NCBI RefSeq assembly: GCF_036864975.1
Contig: NZ_CP104311.1
Span: forward strand, 1,590,001-1,654,000
From: Methylococcus capsulatus
GTDB taxonomy: Bacteria; Pseudomonadota; Gammaproteobacteria; Methylococcales; Methylococcaceae
DNA length: 64,000 nt
Direction of reading: 5' to 3'
Shown: in pieces, positions 46,601-59,096 of the stretch
Position numbering within the stretch: position 1 is the first letter of the stretch
Layout: each line of letters opens with the position of its first letter
Made by a program: the position numbers and the translations under genes
Notes under the pieces: model-generated
The model's database searches: none
Seen by the model: the letters and a program-made list of their open reading frames with translations, nothing else
What the model was told of the DNA's origin: nothing

Positions 46601-49600
46601 ATGGTTGTCTGCATTCCGGGGCCGTCGGCCTTGTCCGTTTTCCGCGCCAGCCGTCTGCTGGCATCCTTGCGAGGGGTCGCGCCGACCGTTCGCAAAGTCG
46701 CGGCCCGATTCGTCCATTTCGCAGAGCTGGAGCGTGAGCTGGACGATGCGGAGAACCGGCTGCTGCGGCAGATCCTGAGCTATGGCCCGGTCGAGAGCGA
46801 GACGGAAGCCGGCGAAACCTTCCTGGTGACACCACGGATCGGAACGATTTCGCCATGGTCCAGCAAGGCAACCGAAATCGTCCGCCGCTGCGGTTTGGAT
46901 GCCGTCTGCCGGGTCGAACGCGGCATCGCCTATGCACTGCAGATCGACGGCGACCTGTCCGCGACGCAGCGCGAAGCCGTCCGGGCGCTCCTGCACGATC
47001 GCATGACGCAGACCGTTCTCAGCCGCGGGCAGGAAGATATGCTGTTTCGCCACAGGGAACCGGAGCCGCTGCAATACATCCCGCTCATGCAGGAGGGCCG
47101 CTGGGCGCTGGTCAAGGCCAACGCCGCTCTGGGGTTGGCGCTGTCGGAAGACGAGCTGGATTACCTGGAGGAGAGCTATCGGGCGATGTCGCGCAATCCG
47201 AGCGACATCGAGCTGATGATGTTCGCTCAGGCGAATTCGGAGCATTGCCGCCACAAGATATTCAACGCGCAATGGCGGATTGACGGTGAGACGCAGGATC
47301 AGACCCTATTTGCCATGATCCGCTACACCAGCCAGGCGAGTCCCGGGGGTATCGTCTCCGCCTACAGCGACAATGCCGCGGTAATCCGGGGCACGCGGGC
47401 CGAAGTACTGCTGCGGGACCCCGGCGGTTTCGCCTACGGCTACCGGGAAGAACCGGCCCATCTGGTGATGAAGGTGGAAACCCACAATCACCCGACCGCG
47501 ATCTCACCCTTCCCGGGGGCTGCCACCGGTGTAGGCGGTGAGATCCGTGACGAAGGCGCCACCGGGCGCGGTTCGCACAGCAAGGCAGGGCTGTGTGGCT
47601 TCTCGGTCTCGCATCTGCGCATCCCGGATTTCATCCAGCCGTGGGAGACCGACAGCGGCAGGCCGGCCCGCATCGCCTCGGCTCTGCAGATCATGCTGGA
47701 GGGGCCGATCGGCGGCGCGGCGTTCAACAACGAATTCGGCCGTCCCAATCTGTGCGGTTACTTCAGAACCTTTCAACAGTTGGCACCGGATGGTGTGAGC
47801 CTGTACGGCTACCACAAGCCGATCATGCTTGCCGGTGGCATGGGCAACATCCGCGAAGTCAATCTGGGCAAATCGGAAATCCCGCCGGGTTCTCCCATAG
47901 TCGTGCTGGGCGGTCCGGCCATGCTGATCGGGCTGGGCGGCGGTGCCGCCTCGTCGGTCGCCTCCGGTGAAAGCGCCGAAGATCTCGATTTCGCCTCGGT
48001 GCAGCGCGACAATCCGGAGATGGAGCGGCGCTGTCAGGAGGTCATCAATCATTGCGTCGCCCTCGGCGAGGCCAACCCGATCCTGTCGATCCACGACGTC
48101 GGCGCCGGCGGGCTGTCCAACGCCGTGCCGGAAATCATCCACGATAGCGGGCGGGGCGGGCGTTTCGAGCTGCGGGACATTCCGAGCGCGGAGCCGGGCC
48201 TCTCGCCGATGCAGCTTTGGTGCAATGAATCACAGGAGCGCTACGTGCTCGCCCTATATCCGGAACGGCTGGAACGTTTCCGGGCCCTGTGCGAACGCGA
48301 GCGCTGTCCGTTCGCCGTGATCGGCCATGCGACGGCGGAAGAAGACCTGGTGGTCAACGATGTCCGGTTCGCCAACCATCCGGTGGCGATTCCGATGTCT
48401 CTGCTGTTCGGCAAGCCGCCCACGATGCTGCGAGATGTCACCCGGTTGCCGGCGGTTACGAAGCCGCTGGACCTTTCCGGCTTCGACTGGCGCGACGCCG
48501 TCAAGCGGGTGCTGAGTCTGCCGGCGGTGGCCGACAAGAGCTTCCTGATCCACATCGGCGATCGCTCCGTAGGGGGCCTGGTGGTGCGGGATCAGCTGGT
48601 CGGCCCGTGGCAGGTGCCGGTGGCGGACGTGGCGGTGACGGCGTCGGGTTTCCGCGCCGTCACTGGCGAGGCCATGGCCATGGGCGAACGTTCGCCCATG
48701 GCCATGATCGACGCTCCGGCGTCTGGGCGCATGGCGGTCGGAGAAGCGTTGACCAACATCCTGGCGGCTCCGATCGCCTCGCTGGGTGACGTCAAGCTGT
48801 CAGCGAACTGGATGGCTGCGGCCGGCGCGCCGGGCGAAGATGCCCGCCTGTTCGATACCGTCCGCGCGGTGGGTCTGGACCTGTGTCCGGCGCTGGGTGT
48901 CGCTATCCCGGTCGGCAAGGATTCGCTGTCGATGCGTACCGTATGGCGCGAGGGCGGCAAGGATGTGGCCATGGTTTCGCCGCTGTCGCTGATCGTTTCA
49001 GCATTCGCCCCGGTCACTGATGTGCGGCGGACGTTGACGCCGGAACTGCGGCTCGATGGCGGCGCTTCGGTGCTGGTTTTGATCGATCTCGGCCAAGGCC
49101 GCAATCGCCTCGGCGGCTCGGCCTTGGCCCAGGTATACGGGCAGATGGGCGAGACTTGCCCGGATCTCGACGATCCGGCTTTGTTCCGGGCCTTCTTTGA
49201 GGCAGTGCAGTCACTCAACACAGAGGGGTTGATCCTCGCCTATCACGACCGTTCCGACGGCGGTCTGTTTGTCACAGCGGTGGAAATGGCCTTCGCCGCG
49301 AGGACCGGCATCGATCTGCACCTCGATCATCTCGGCGATCCGGTGGCGGCGGCATTCGCCGAGGAGCTGGGCGCAGTCATCCAGGTGGCCAGCGACGACC
49401 TGCCCACGGTGATGGTGAGGCTCGAGGATGCCGGCCTGGGTGCCTGCAGTCGGGTGGTCGGAGCGCCGCGTTCCGACAGCCGGATCGTGGTGCACCATGG
49501 CGGTATGCCGGTATTCAGCGTCAGCCGAGCCGAACTGCAAGGGATATGGTCCGAGACCAGCTACCGGATGCAGGCATTGCGGGACAATCCGGATTGCGCC

Positions 49601-50467
49601 AGGCAGCAGTTCGAATCCCTGTTCGATGAAGGCGACCCGGGTTTGCATGCCAAACTGAGCTTTGATCCGAACACCGATGTGGCGGCTCCCTATCTCAATC
49701 TATCGCGGCCCCGGATGGCCATCCTGCGCGAACAGGGCGTCAACGGTCACATGGAAATGGCAGCGGCGTTCGACGCGGCGGGTTTCGCTTGTGTCGATGT
49801 GCACATGAGCGATCTGGCGGAAGGCCGCATCAGTCTGGCAGACTTCCGAGGACTGGCGGTCTGCGGCGGATTTTCTTACGGTGACGTGCTCGGCGCGGGC
49901 GGCGGCTGGGCCAAGTCGATCCTTTACAACGCCCTGTTGAGGGATGAATTCGCGGCCTTTTTCCAGCGGGAGGACACCTTCGGACTCGGCGTCTGTAACG
50001 GCTGTCAGATGCTTTCGCAGCTGCATGAATTGATCCCGGGGGCCGAGAGTTGGCCGCGCTTCGTGCGCAACCGTTCCGAGCAGTACGAGGCTCGGGTCGT
50101 CATGGTGGAAATCCAGCCGTCCCGCTCGATCTTCTTCGCTGGCATGGCGGGATCGCGGCTGCCGGTCGTGGTCTCGCATGGCGAGGGACGGGTCGAATAC
50201 CGCCCTGGAACGGGCAATGGGGGACAGCTCGTGGCGGTGGCTTTCATCGACAACTATGACCGGATTACGGAAGCCTATCCCTTCAATCCCAACGGTTCGC
50301 CCCGGGGCGTCACGGGTCTGACCACGCCGGACGGACGTTTCACTATCATGATGCCGCATCCGGAGCGCTGTTTCCGTGCTGTGCAGAATTCCTGGCGGCC
50401 CAGGGAGTGGGGCGAATACGGTCCCTGGATGCGAATGTTCCGCAACGCCAGGCGGTGGGTCGGATAA
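46601..50467 (+). CDS. purL: Phosphoribosylformylglycinamidine synthase (large single-chain PurL)
   Basis: 1288 residues, the single-chain form of gammaproteobacteria. Recognisable: [19 protein letters not shown] and [19 protein letters not shown] in the synthase core, a second synthase half ([20 protein letters not shown]), and a C-terminal class I glutaminase with the nucleophile Cys in [15 protein letters not shown] and the His-Pro-Glu triad piece MMPHPERCF. It makes FGAM from FGAR, glutamine and ATP in purine synthesis. Separate from the operon of tpiA. Confidence 0.97.
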   Translation: MVVCIPGPSALSVFRASRLLASLRGVAPTVRKVAARFVHFAELERELDDAENRLLRQILSYGPVESETEAGETFLVTPRIGTISPWSSKATEIVRRCGLDAVCRVERGIAYALQIDGDLSATQREAVRALLHDRMTQTVLSRGQEDMLFRHREPEPLQYIPLMQEGRWALVKANAALGLALSEDELDYLEESYRAMSRNPSDIELMMFAQANSEHCRHKIFNAQWRIDGETQDQTLFAMIRYTSQASPGGIVSAYSDNAAVIRGTRAEVLLRDPGGFAYGYREEPAHLVMKVETHNHPTAISPFPGAATGVGGEIRDEGATGRGSHSKAGLCGFSVSHLRIPDFIQPWETDSGRPARIASALQIMLEGPIGGAAFNNEFGRPNLCGYFRTFQQLAPDGVSLYGYHKPIMLAGGMGNIREVNLGKSEIPPGSPIVVLGGPAMLIGLGGGAASSVASGESAEDLDFASVQRDNPEMERRCQEVINHCVALGEANPILSIHDVGAGGLSNAVPEIIHDSGRGGRFELRDIPSAEPGLSPMQLWCNESQERYVLALYPERLERFRALCERERCPFAVIGHATAEEDLVVNDVRFANHPVAIPMSLLFGKPPTMLRDVTRLPAVTKPLDLSGFDWRDAVKRVLSLPAVADKSFLIHIGDRSVGGLVVRDQLVGPWQVPVADVAVTASGFRAVTGEAMAMGERSPMAMIDAPASGRMAVGEALTNILAAPIASLGDVKLSANWMAAAGAPGEDARLFDTVRAVGLDLCPALGVAIPVGKDSLSMRTVWREGGKDVAMVSPLSLIVSAFAPVTDVRRTLTPELRLDGGASVLVLIDLGQGRNRLGGSALAQVYGQMGETCPDLDDPALFRAFFEAVQSLNTEGLILAYHDRSDGGLFVTAVEMAFAARTGIDLHLDHLGDPVAAAFAEELGAVIQVASDDLPTVMVRLEDAGLGACSRVVGAPRSDSRIVVHHGGMPVFSVSRAELQGIWSETSYRMQALRDNPDCARQQFESLFDEGDPGLHAKLSFDPNTDVAAPYLNLSRPRMAILREQGVNGHMEMAAAFDAAGFACVDVHMSDLAEGRISLADFRGLAVCGGFSYGDVLGAGGGWAKSILYNALLRDEFAAFFQREDTFGLGVCNGCQMLSQLHELIPGAESWPRFVRNRSEQYEARVVMVEIQPSRSIFFAGMAGSRLPVVVSHGEGRVEYRPGTGNGGQLVAVAFIDNYDRITEAYPFNPNGSPRGVTGLTTPDGRFTIMMPHPERCFRAVQNSWRPREWGEYGPWMRMFRNARRWVG

Positions 50468-50489
50468 TTTGGCTTGGGTCGGGCTGGCA

Positions 50490-50517
50490 TTGAAAAGGTC
50501 TTGGCCGAAGGTATAAT
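50490..50517 (+). promoter_or_regulatory. Sigma-70 promoter for tpiA-secG-tRNA-Leu
   Basis: TTGAAA at 50490-50495 and a perfect TATAAT at 50512-50517 with 16 bases between. One of the clearest promoters in the window. It lies in the purL-tpiA gap, 30 bases before the tpiA start. Confidence 0.7.
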
Positions 50518-50546
50518 CGATCGATTTTTCCGAGGAGTCCGGATCG

Positions 50547-51299
50547 ATGCGTCGTCCTCTGGTGGTTGGAAACTGGAAGATGAACGGCAGGAGCGCAAGC
50601 GTGGCTCGCCTGCTCAACGACATTCTGGCCGGCATCGGAGACTGCAAGGCGGAAGTCGGGGTGTGCGTGCCGTTCGTTTATATCCCCCAGGCATCCGAGA
50701 TACTCAAGGGCACCAAGGTGATGCTCGGTGCGCAGAACGTGGCGGACCACAACTCCGGCGCGTTCACCGGCGAAATTTCGGCCGGCATGCTGCGCGAGTT
50801 CGGCTGTGAACTGGTCATCGTCGGGCACTCGGAACGGCGTCTGCTCTATGGCGAGTCGAACGAACTGGTGGCGTCCCGTTACGAACAAGCCATCCAGGGG
50901 CATCTGAAGCCGATCCTCTGTGTCGGCGAAACGCTGGAGCAGAGGGAGCAGGGCAGGACTCTCGCGGTGATCGGGGCCCAGATCGACACCGTGTTCGAAT
51001 TCGCCGGTGTCCAGTCCTTGGAGCATGCAGTGATCGCATATGAGCCGGTCTGGGCGGTCGGGACCGGGCGCAGCGCCACCACCGGCCAGGCTCAGGAAGT
51101 GCACTATCACATCCGGAGTCTGATCGCCCGGTGGAATCCGGAGGTGGCTCAGGCGGTGCAGATTATTTATGGCGGGAGCGTAAAGCCAGAAAATTCCGCC
51201 GAATTGTTTGCGATGCCCGACATCGATGGTGGCCTGATCGGTGGCGCCTCGCTCGATGCGAGGGCGTTTCTGTCGATCTGTCATTCAGTTTCAGTTTAG
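50547..51299 (+). CDS. tpiA: Triosephosphate isomerase
   Basis: 250 residues. VVGNWKMNG holds the substrate-binding Lys; the His of IVGHSERR and the Glu of AYEPVWAVGTG are the catalytic pair; YGGSVKPEN closes the phosphate site. It interconverts dihydroxyacetone phosphate and glyceraldehyde 3-phosphate. Followed by secG, a frequent gammaproteobacterial order. Confidence 0.97.
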   Translation: MRRPLVVGNWKMNGRSASVARLLNDILAGIGDCKAEVGVCVPFVYIPQASEILKGTKVMLGAQNVADHNSGAFTGEISAGMLREFGCELVIVGHSERRLLYGESNELVASRYEQAIQGHLKPILCVGETLEQREQGRTLAVIGAQIDTVFEFAGVQSLEHAVIAYEPVWAVGTGRSATTGQAQEVHYHIRSLIARWNPEVAQAVQIIYGGSVKPENSAELFAMPDIDGGLIGGASLDARAFLSICHSVSV

Positions 51300-51308
51300 G
51301 TGCTTTTT

Positions 51309-51653
51309 ATGATTCAAGCGTTGACTGTATTTCATGTTTTGCTCGCCTTGAGCATCATCGGGCTGGTGCTGCTGCAACAGGGGCGGGGAGCGGATGCCGG
51401 TGCCGGTTTCGGCGGTGGCTCTTCCGGCAGCCTGTTTGGTGCGCGTGGCGCGGCGTCCTTTCTGTCGCGGACCACGGCCATTCTGGCCACCCTGTTTTTC
51501 GGAACGAGTCTGACTCTTGCTTATCTGTCCGGACATGTGGATAATAAACGGCTCGATATAATGGACGTTCCTGCTGTCCAGCAGTCCCAGCCCGACATGC
51601 CCGTGGTGGCTCCGGAGCCCGTCAAGAATGGGGTCGATGTGCCGGCGCAATGA
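51309..51653 (+). CDS. secG: Preprotein translocase subunit SecG
   Basis: 114 residues, two membrane helices. [20 protein letters not shown] and [20 protein letters not shown] are the SecG signature. I chose the ATG at 51309, with AGGTG just upstream, rather than a GTG at 51300. The C-terminal 35 residues are acidic and low-complexity. Auxiliary subunit of SecYEG. Confidence 0.92.
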   Translation: MIQALTVFHVLLALSIIGLVLLQQGRGADAGAGFGGGSSGSLFGARGAASFLSRTTAILATLFFGTSLTLAYLSGHVDNKRLDIMDVPAVQQSQPDMPVVAPEPVKNGVDVPAQ

Positions 51654-51673
51654 CGTCCGTTTCCGAACAGCCT

Positions 51674-52948
<1,275 letters not shown>

Positions 52949-52993
52949 TAATGCGCAACTTTGAATTCGTCAAATAAGAACTAGAGGTTGACC

Positions 52994-53344
52994 ATGAGTT
53001 TCTTTATCGCCGACGCATGGGCGGAGGCCGCTCCAGCGGCGCAGGAGCCCGGCGTTGCGGGTTTGATCCTGCCCATGGCCGTTCTCGCCGTGTTCTTCCT
53101 GCTGTTCGTTTTGCCGCAGAACCGGCGCCAGCGGGAGCACAAGAAGCTGCTGCAGTCGCTCGTCAAGGGGGTCGAGGTCGTCACGACGGGCGGGGTGCTG
53201 GGCCGGGTGGTCGAGGTCGACGACAACTTCGTGACACTGGAAGTGGCTGAAAACGTCCAGATCTGCGTGCAGCGCAACGCCGTGGCCTCGCTGATGCCTA
53301 AGGGTACTTACAAAGCGGCCAAGCGCAAACCCGAATCCAAGTAA
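52994..53344 (+). CDS. yajC: Preprotein translocase accessory protein YajC
   Basis: 116 residues. One membrane helix (LILPMAVLAVFFLLFVLPQNRR, about residues 25-46) is followed by the domain HKKLLQSLVKGVEVVTTGGVLG. Part of the SecDF-YajC complex; operon with secD and secF. Confidence 0.94.
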   Translation: MSFFIADAWAEAAPAAQEPGVAGLILPMAVLAVFFLLFVLPQNRRQREHKKLLQSLVKGVEVVTTGGVLGRVVEVDDNFVTLEVAENVQICVQRNAVASLMPKGTYKAAKRKPESK

Positions 53345-53407
53345 ACCCGCTTCTCCGGCGGTTTTGCCGAGCCGCCGGACACTCCCGTTTCCAAATAGGT
53401 TCCGAGC

Positions 53408-55258
53408 ATGCGAAACCGTTTTCCCCTATGGAAAAACCTGATGGTCGCAGCCGTGTTGATCCTCGGGATCATTTACGCGCTGCCCAATTTCTTCGGTGAA
53501 GACCCATCCGTCCAAGTGTCGGCGGTTCGTGCGGCGAAGGTCGACGACAGCCTCAAGGTCCAGGTGCAGGGGCTGCTGAATGCGGCTGGCCTCAAGGCGA
53601 AGGCCGTGGAGATGGCGGACAAGCGGATGCTGATCCGGTTCAGCGATACCGAGTCGCAGCTCAAGGCGTCCGACGTTCTGAACGAGAAACTGGGGGATAC
53701 CTACACCGTGGCTTTGAACCTGGCGCCGTCGACGCCTTCCTGGCTGCGCGCGTTCGGCGCCAAGCCCATGTATCTGGGGCTGGATCTGCGGGGCGGCGTG
53801 CACTTCCTGCTGCAGGTCGATATGGACGCTGCCATCAAGCAGGCGGAAGACCGTTATGCGGAGGATGCCCGCAGCCTGCTGCGTGAAAACAAGATCCGTT
53901 ACCAGTCGGTGGAAAAGCAGAACGGCGTGATCCAGGTCCGGTTGCCGGATTCCAATACCCTGATGCAGGCGCAGGCACTCTTGAGGCGCGAACTGCGGGG
54001 CCTGCAGATCGATGTGAAGGAAGGCGAGAATCTGCTCGAAGGGCGTTTGTCCGACGTTGAACGGCGTGAGATCAAGCGTTTCGCCGTGGCGCAGAACACC
54101 ACGACGCTGCGCAACCGGGTCAACGAACTTGGCGTGGCCGAACCCGTGATCCAGCAGCAGGGCGAGGATCGCATCGTCGTCCAGTTGCCCGGCGTCCAGG
54201 ACACCGCGCGGGCCAAGGAAATCCTCGGTGCCACCGCAACCCTGGAATTCCGTCTGGTCGACAACGAACACCCGGTGCCGGCGGAGGGTGAGAAACCGCC
54301 GCTGGGGTCGCATCTCTACCGCGACCGTCAGAACCGTCCAGTGCTGCTGGAGCGCAAGATCATCGTCACCGGCGACCAGGTCGTCGATGCAGCTTCCGGC
54401 ATCGACCAGCAGAGCGGCCAGCCGGCGGTCTACGTGACGCTCAACAGTGTGGGTGCCAAGAAAATGGGCGATACCACTCGCGAAAATATCGGCCGTGCCA
54501 TGGCGGTGGTATATATCGAGAACAAGTCTGAGACCAAGGAGGTCAACGGTCAGAAGGTGACGACCAAGAAAAAGGTCGAGGAAGTCATCAATATCGCCAC
54601 CATCCGCGATCGCTTCAGCAAGCGTTTCCAGATCACCGGCCTGGACAGCACCGAGGAGGCGCGGAACCTCGCCCTTCTGCTGCGGGCGGGTGCCCTGGCA
54701 GCTCCGGTCGATATTGTCGAGGAGCGTACTGTCGGGCCCAGTATGGGCAAGGAAAACATCGACCGCGGGATCAAGTCCAACGGCTACGGCTTCATGGCCA
54801 TCGCGGTGTTCATGATCCTCTATTACCGGATGTTCGGCGTGTTCTCCATTCTGGCGCTGGGGGCGAATGTCCTTCTGCTGGTTGCCGTCCTGTCTCTGTT
54901 GCAGGCGACCCTGACCCTGCCGGGCTTGGCCGGTATCGCTCTGACCGTGGGTATGGCCATCGACGCCAACGTGCTCATCAACGAGCGCATCCGTGAGGAG
55001 CTGAGGGCAGGGAGCACCCCGCACGCCGCCATCCATGCCGGCTATGAGCGCGCTTTCGCCACGATTCTGGACTCCAACGTCACCACCTTCGTCGCCGGTG
55101 TGGCGCTGTTCCTGTTGGGTGCAGGCCCCGTGCGCGGCTTCGCACTGGTGCTGTGCATCGGCATCCTGACCTCCATGTTCAGCGCCGTCCTGGTATCCAG
55201 AGCACTGGTCAACTTCACCTATGGCCGGCAGCGCAAGCTGGTCAAGATCGCAGTCTGA
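53408..55258 (+). CDS. secD: Protein translocase subunit SecD
   Basis: 616 residues, the standard length. The first helix precedes a large periplasmic domain that opens with LGLDLRGGVHFLLQVD. Six membrane helices make up the rest, with GIALTVGMAIDANVLINERI near the end, which carries the essential Asp. It uses the proton gradient to help pull proteins across the inner membrane. Followed by secF 11 bases later. Confidence 0.97.
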   Translation: MRNRFPLWKNLMVAAVLILGIIYALPNFFGEDPSVQVSAVRAAKVDDSLKVQVQGLLNAAGLKAKAVEMADKRMLIRFSDTESQLKASDVLNEKLGDTYTVALNLAPSTPSWLRAFGAKPMYLGLDLRGGVHFLLQVDMDAAIKQAEDRYAEDARSLLRENKIRYQSVEKQNGVIQVRLPDSNTLMQAQALLRRELRGLQIDVKEGENLLEGRLSDVERREIKRFAVAQNTTTLRNRVNELGVAEPVIQQQGEDRIVVQLPGVQDTARAKEILGATATLEFRLVDNEHPVPAEGEKPPLGSHLYRDRQNRPVLLERKIIVTGDQVVDAASGIDQQSGQPAVYVTLNSVGAKKMGDTTRENIGRAMAVVYIENKSETKEVNGQKVTTKKKVEEVINIATIRDRFSKRFQITGLDSTEEARNLALLLRAGALAAPVDIVEERTVGPSMGKENIDRGIKSNGYGFMAIAVFMILYYRMFGVFSILALGANVLLLVAVLSLLQATLTLPGLAGIALTVGMAIDANVLINERIREELRAGSTPHAAIHAGYERAFATILDSNVTTFVAGVALFLLGAGPVRGFALVLCIGILTSMFSAVLVSRALVNFTYGRQRKLVKIAV

Positions 55259-55269
55259 GGATCGCAGCC

Positions 55270-56199
55270 ATGGAATTCTTCAAGATCAAGCGTGACATCC
55301 CATTCATGCGTTATGGGAGGCTCACGACGAGCATCTCCCTGGTGACCTTCATCCTCGCGGTCCTGGCATTGGGGTTCAAAGGACTCAACCTGGGCATCGA
55401 CTTCACCGGCGGCATCCTGATGGAGGTCCGCTATGCCCAGCCCGCCGATCTCGAAGCGATACGCAAGACACTGGAGGAGCAGCGGATCGCCGAAGCCGCC
55501 GTGCAGAATTTCGGCACTTCGCGGGACGTGCTGATTCGCCTGCCGCTGCAGAAGGATACCGGCGCCACGCAGAGTGATCAGATATTTTCGGCGCTCAAGG
55601 CCCAGGACGGAACGGCGGAGCTCAAGCGCGTCGAATTCGTCGGACCGCAGGTCGGCAAGGAAATGTACGAAAGCGGCGGACTGGCCCTCATGCTGGTGGC
55701 CGCGGGCATCATGGCCTATCTGGCGATGCGTTTCGCCTGGCGGTTCGCCGTCGCGGCCATGATCGCCAACATGCACGATATCGTCATCATCCTGGGGATG
55801 TTCGCCTTCTTCGAGTGGGAGTTCACGCTCAGCGTCCTGGCCGGCGTGCTGGCGATCCTGGGTTATTCCGTGAACGAGTCCGTGGTGGTGTTCGACCGGG
55901 TGCGGGAGAACTTCCGCAAGATGCGCAAGGCGGCCGTGACCGAAGTCATCGACAACGCCATCACCGCCACCATGTCCCGTACCATCATCACCCACTCCAT
56001 GACCCAGCTGATGGTACTGGCGATGTTCTTCTTCGGCGGCGACGCCCTGCACAACTTTGCTTTGGCGCTGACCATCGGCATCGTGTTCGGCATCTATTCC
56101 TCGGTGCTGGTCGCCTGCCCCGTCGTCCTGGCGCTGGGCGTGAGCCGGGCCGATCTGCTGCTGCCTGAGAAGGAAGGGCTGGTCGATAACCGGCCCTGA
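55270..56199 (+). CDS. secF: Protein translocase subunit SecF
   Basis: 309 residues. GLNLGIDFTGGILMEVRY is the family N-terminal block; GYSVNESVVVFDRVREN matches the conserved membrane motif. Partner of SecD. The next plus-strand feature is a terminator. Confidence 0.97.
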   Translation: MEFFKIKRDIPFMRYGRLTTSISLVTFILAVLALGFKGLNLGIDFTGGILMEVRYAQPADLEAIRKTLEEQRIAEAAVQNFGTSRDVLIRLPLQKDTGATQSDQIFSALKAQDGTAELKRVEFVGPQVGKEMYESGGLALMLVAAGIMAYLAMRFAWRFAVAAMIANMHDIVIILGMFAFFEWEFTLSVLAGVLAILGYSVNESVVVFDRVRENFRKMRKAAVTEVIDNAITATMSRTIITHSMTQLMVLAMFFFGGDALHNFALALTIGIVFGIYSSVLVACPVVLALGVSRADLLLPEKEGLVDNRP

Positions 56200-56221
56200 G
56201 TCGGAGCCGTTCCGTTTCCCG

Positions 56222-56250
56222 GAGGCCGCCTTGCGCGGCCTCTTTGTTTT
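56222..56250 (+). terminator. Rho-independent terminator of the yajC-secD-secF operon
   Basis: GAGGCCGC (56222-56229) and GCGGCCTC (56235-56242) form an 8-bp stem with a 5-base loop, followed by TTTGTTTT. On the other strand there is no T-run after the stem, so it works mainly for secF. Confidence 0.85.
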
Positions 56251-57122
56251 CAGAAGAGGTCGAGATAGTTTGCCGGTGCTTCGGGCCCATTCCGCTCGTC
56301 GGATTCGGGAGGCGGCTGTCCGGTGCCAGAGGGTTCCTTGAACTGGCTGGATTCGGAGATTTCGCCGGCCGGGAAAAAGTGCGCTGTTGGCGCGACGATG
56401 ATGAGCGTCCGGTAACCTCTGATTTTCTTCCGAGCTTTTCCCACCAGCACAGGGCGGCCGGTATGGCGGCCGATCAGGTCGATCAAGCCGTATCCACTCT
56501 GGCCTATCAGGTGATAAAGCTCCTCGGCCCGGTGGTCCTCGATGTGGACGCAGCCGTGCGAGTCGGCGGCCCGCCCCAGTTTATACAACGCATCGCGGTC
56601 CAGCGAGGAATGCAGGGAAATCCCGCCGTTGAAGAACACCGACCAGAGCATCGGCGCATCGTAAGGGCCGGACCAATGCCGATAAGAGAAGCCCTGGGGT
56701 GTGAAATAGCCAGAAGGCGTTTCGAAGCCGGGCATGCCGGTGGAGATCAGCCAGTAATAGAGGAGCCCCTCTCCCCGCCGGTAGACCCGCAGGGTCTGGC
56801 CTCTGCCCCAGAACGCGTCGTCGGCTTTATTGACGATGACGATCAGCCGGTAGCTGCTGAAGGATGGGTCGCGTAGGGGATCGGGCAGCGACTCCGCCTC
56901 GCGCCTGTCCGGGTCGTGGTAGGGTGTGAATGCCTCGCGCACGCCGAATCTATACTGGAAATTCGCTCCTTCGTCCTGTTCATAGCGGGGTTTGGGTACG
57001 CTACGGCCATAGCCTTCCCAGGCCTCGGACCGGGCTTCCGGCGGTGTGGCCAATCCCGCCCAAGCCAGCAGGACTAGGGCCTCCGCACGGAGGATGCCTG
57101 GCACGAAGAGCCTCATTCTCAT
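56250..57122 (-). CDS. L,D-transpeptidase (YkuD) family protein, secreted
   Basis: 290 residues. A signal peptide covers about residues 1-27. The catalytic block is GGISLHSSLDRDALYKLG then SHGCVHIEDHRAEELY, where HGCV contains the nucleophile Cys. YkuD enzymes link peptidoglycan stems through 3-3 bonds or attach Braun-type lipoprotein. The C-terminal 40 residues are low complexity. An upstream ATG at 57347 would read 75 residues with no family match. Confidence 0.85.
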   Translation of the reverse strand: MRMRLFVPGILRAEALVLLAWAGLATPPEARSEAWEGYGRSVPKPRYEQDEGANFQYRFGVREAFTPYHDPDRREAESLPDPLRDPSFSSYRLIVIVNKADDAFWGRGQTLRVYRRGEGLLYYWLISTGMPGFETPSGYFTPQGFSYRHWSGPYDAPMLWSVFFNGGISLHSSLDRDALYKLGRAADSHGCVHIEDHRAEELYHLIGQSGYGLIDLIGRHTGRPVLVGKARKKIRGYRTLIIVAPTAHFFPAGEISESSQFKEPSGTGQPPPESDERNGPEAPANYLDLF

Positions 57123-57202
57123 GATTTGCTCCCTGGCAAGGGGGAACTTCCTGGAGGCTATGTTAACCCATGCGGCGGCTCGTTGCTGAAGGCATCCGGC
57201 GG

Positions 57203-57469
57203 TCAGTCTTCGTAGGCCGGCACAGTGGCCTGCTCGAGTCGCGCCAGCCACTCCATCGCGTATAAGCGGTCCTCGCCGCACATTTCGGCGGAAGGCCGGA
57301 GCCCGGAGCAGCAGGCCGGACGCTCCGGTGCACCGAATAGGGCGCATCTCATGTCATCGTGGAGCTGGATGCAGGGAGTCCCGGCGGGTTTGCCGTGGGG
57401 CATACCCGGTATCGGGCTGGAGATCGAGATAGCGATGCAGCAGGCGCCGCAGCCTGGCCGGCAGTTCAC
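57203..57469 (-). CDS. YkgJ-family cysteine-cluster protein
   Basis: 88 residues. [12 protein letters not shown] near the N-terminus, then CIQL, RCALF and ACCSGL, give seven or more Cys in the pattern of the zinc/iron-chelating domain (CxxCxxCC). These small proteins probably bind a metal cluster; role unknown. Last gene of the queA-HIT-ykgJ operon, joined to its neighbour by ATGA. Confidence 0.85.
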   Translation of the reverse strand: MNCRPGCGACCIAISISSPIPGMPHGKPAGTPCIQLHDDMRCALFGAPERPACCSGLRPSAEMCGEDRLYAMEWLARLEQATVPAYED

Positions 57470-57909
57470 GGCGGCGGATTCGCCTCGAACCGGGGCAGCC
57501 GCTCCAGCAGTTTCCGCAGTCTGCCATCGAAGGGATCGGCGTAGGGCACGGGATCGAAGCGGCCCCAGACGACGCCAGGCCAGGCTCGGTCGTCCCGGTA
57601 TCGCACGACGTGATGAAGGTGTAGCTGCGCTACGAGGTTGCCGATTGCGGCGACGTTGAGCTTGTCCGGCCGGTAGATGTCGGCCAGCAGGGTGGATAGT
57701 GCGGCCGATTCCTCCCAGAGTTGGGCGCGGTCCGGTGCGGGGAGTTGGTAAACCTCCCGGATCCCGCTGCGCTCCGGCACCAGGATGAACCAGGGATAGC
57801 TGCTGTCATTCATCAGCAGCAGCCGACAGAGTGGGAAGCGGCCGAGGGGAAAGCAGTCCTGGACAAGGCGTTGGTGCAGGATGAAATCCGGCGCGAATTC
57901 AGGCTTCAT
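57466..57909 (-). CDS. HIT-domain nucleotide-binding protein
   Basis: 147 residues. The histidine triad is recognisable as [17 protein letters not shown] (H-x-H-x-x form, His-Leu-His-His). The family helix [18 protein letters not shown] precedes it. HIT proteins are nucleotide hydrolases or transferases; this subgroup is poorly characterised. It begins inside the queA stop by ATGA. Confidence 0.85.
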   Translation of the reverse strand: MKPEFAPDFILHQRLVQDCFPLGRFPLCRLLLMNDSSYPWFILVPERSGIREVYQLPAPDRAQLWEESAALSTLLADIYRPDKLNVAAIGNLVAQLHLHHVVRYRDDRAWPGVVWGRFDPVPYADPFDGRLRKLLERLPRFEANPPP

Positions 57910-58949
57910 CGGCTCGCCCCGGGCTCTTTCGGTGTCACGAACATTGCATCGCCGTAGCTGAAAAAACGGTACGCTTGTGCGACCGCATGGCGGTAGGCGG
58001 CGAGTGTTTCGCGATGGCCGGCGAAGGCGCAGACCAGGACGAGCAGGGTCGATTCCGGGAGGTGGAAGTTGGTGATGAGCGCGTCGACACAGTTGAATCG
58101 GAAACCCGGTTTGATGAAAAGGCGGGTTTCGCCGGCAAAAGACTGAAGTCTGCCACCGCTGGCTGCCGTTTCCAGACTACGCATCGAAGTGGTACCGACT
58201 GCGATCACCCGTCCGCCCCTGCTACGAGTGCGCTCGACGGCTTCGATCACATCGGGTCCCACTTCGCAATACTCGGCGTGCATGCGGTGATCCTCGAGGT
58301 TTTCGGTGCGCACGGGCTGGAAGGTGCCGGCACCGACATGGAGGGTCACCCGAGCCATGTCTACCCCCACCCCGCGAAGCCTTTCCAGCAGAACCGTATC
58401 GAAATGCAGACCAGCCGTTGGGGCGGCTACTGCCCCCGGCCTGGTCGCATACACCGTCTGGTAGCGTTCCAGGTCGACGGAGGTGTCGGGGCGGGTGATA
58501 TAGGGGGGGAGCGGCATGTGACCTATTCGTTCGAGCACGGTCTGTAGCGGTTCTTCGCCCGCCAGCTCGAGAAGGAACAGATCGCCTTCGCGCCCGACAA
58601 CCCCGACTCGGTGGCCCGCCTCCAGGACGAGCCGGGTGCCGGGCTTGGGCGCTTTGCTTGCCCGCACATGGGCGAGCAGGAGCCGTTCGCCGAGGAGCCG
58701 TTCCAGCAAGATCTCCACGGCGCCGCCGGTTTCCTTACGCCCGAAAAAGCGTGCGGGAAGAACGCGGGTGTCATTGAATACGAGAAGGTCGCCCGGGCGC
58801 AGGAGCGTCTCGATATCGCGGAAGATCTTGTCTTTCAGTGCGCCGGTCGCACCCTCGAGACAAAGCAGACGGCTGGCAGAGCGATCCGGTAGCGGCGATT
58901 GGGCGATCAGTGCTGTGGGCAGTTCATAATGGAACTCGCTTTTCAACAT
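57906..58949 (-). CDS. queA: S-adenosylmethionine:tRNA ribosyltransferase-isomerase
   Basis: 347 residues ([20 protein letters not shown], with a second ATG one codon upstream). [27 protein letters not shown] and [10 protein letters not shown] are the QueA marks. It makes epoxyqueuosine from preQ1 in tRNA, the step after Tgt, which is encoded at 51.8 kb. First gene of a three-gene overlapping operon. Confidence 0.96.
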   Translation of the reverse strand: MLKSEFHYELPTALIAQSPLPDRSASRLLCLEGATGALKDKIFRDIETLLRPGDLLVFNDTRVLPARFFGRKETGGAVEILLERLLGERLLLAHVRASKAPKPGTRLVLEAGHRVGVVGREGDLFLLELAGEEPLQTVLERIGHMPLPPYITRPDTSVDLERYQTVYATRPGAVAAPTAGLHFDTVLLERLRGVGVDMARVTLHVGAGTFQPVRTENLEDHRMHAEYCEVGPDVIEAVERTRSRGGRVIAVGTTSMRSLETAASGGRLQSFAGETRLFIKPGFRFNCVDALITNFHLPESTLLVLVCAFAGHRETLAAYRHAVAQAYRFFSYGDAMFVTPKEPGASR

Positions 58950-59096
58950 CATCCCATGTTAACAGAATTGGAAGAGGCCAAACGACGGGAGGAGATCGTT
59001 GATCGCATTCTTCCCGTCACTCCGTGCGGGAGCCCGGCATCCAGCGCCCCAAGGATGGCGAGGTTTTCAAGTTCTTGTGGCCAACAGAGGTCCGCG

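Noticed and set aside
53426-55036. 536-codon open frame antisense to secD
   Set aside because: Shadow frame in GC-rich coding sequence; secD on the other strand is certain. The same applies to long antisense frames in nqrB, nqrA, purL, phoH and tgt.
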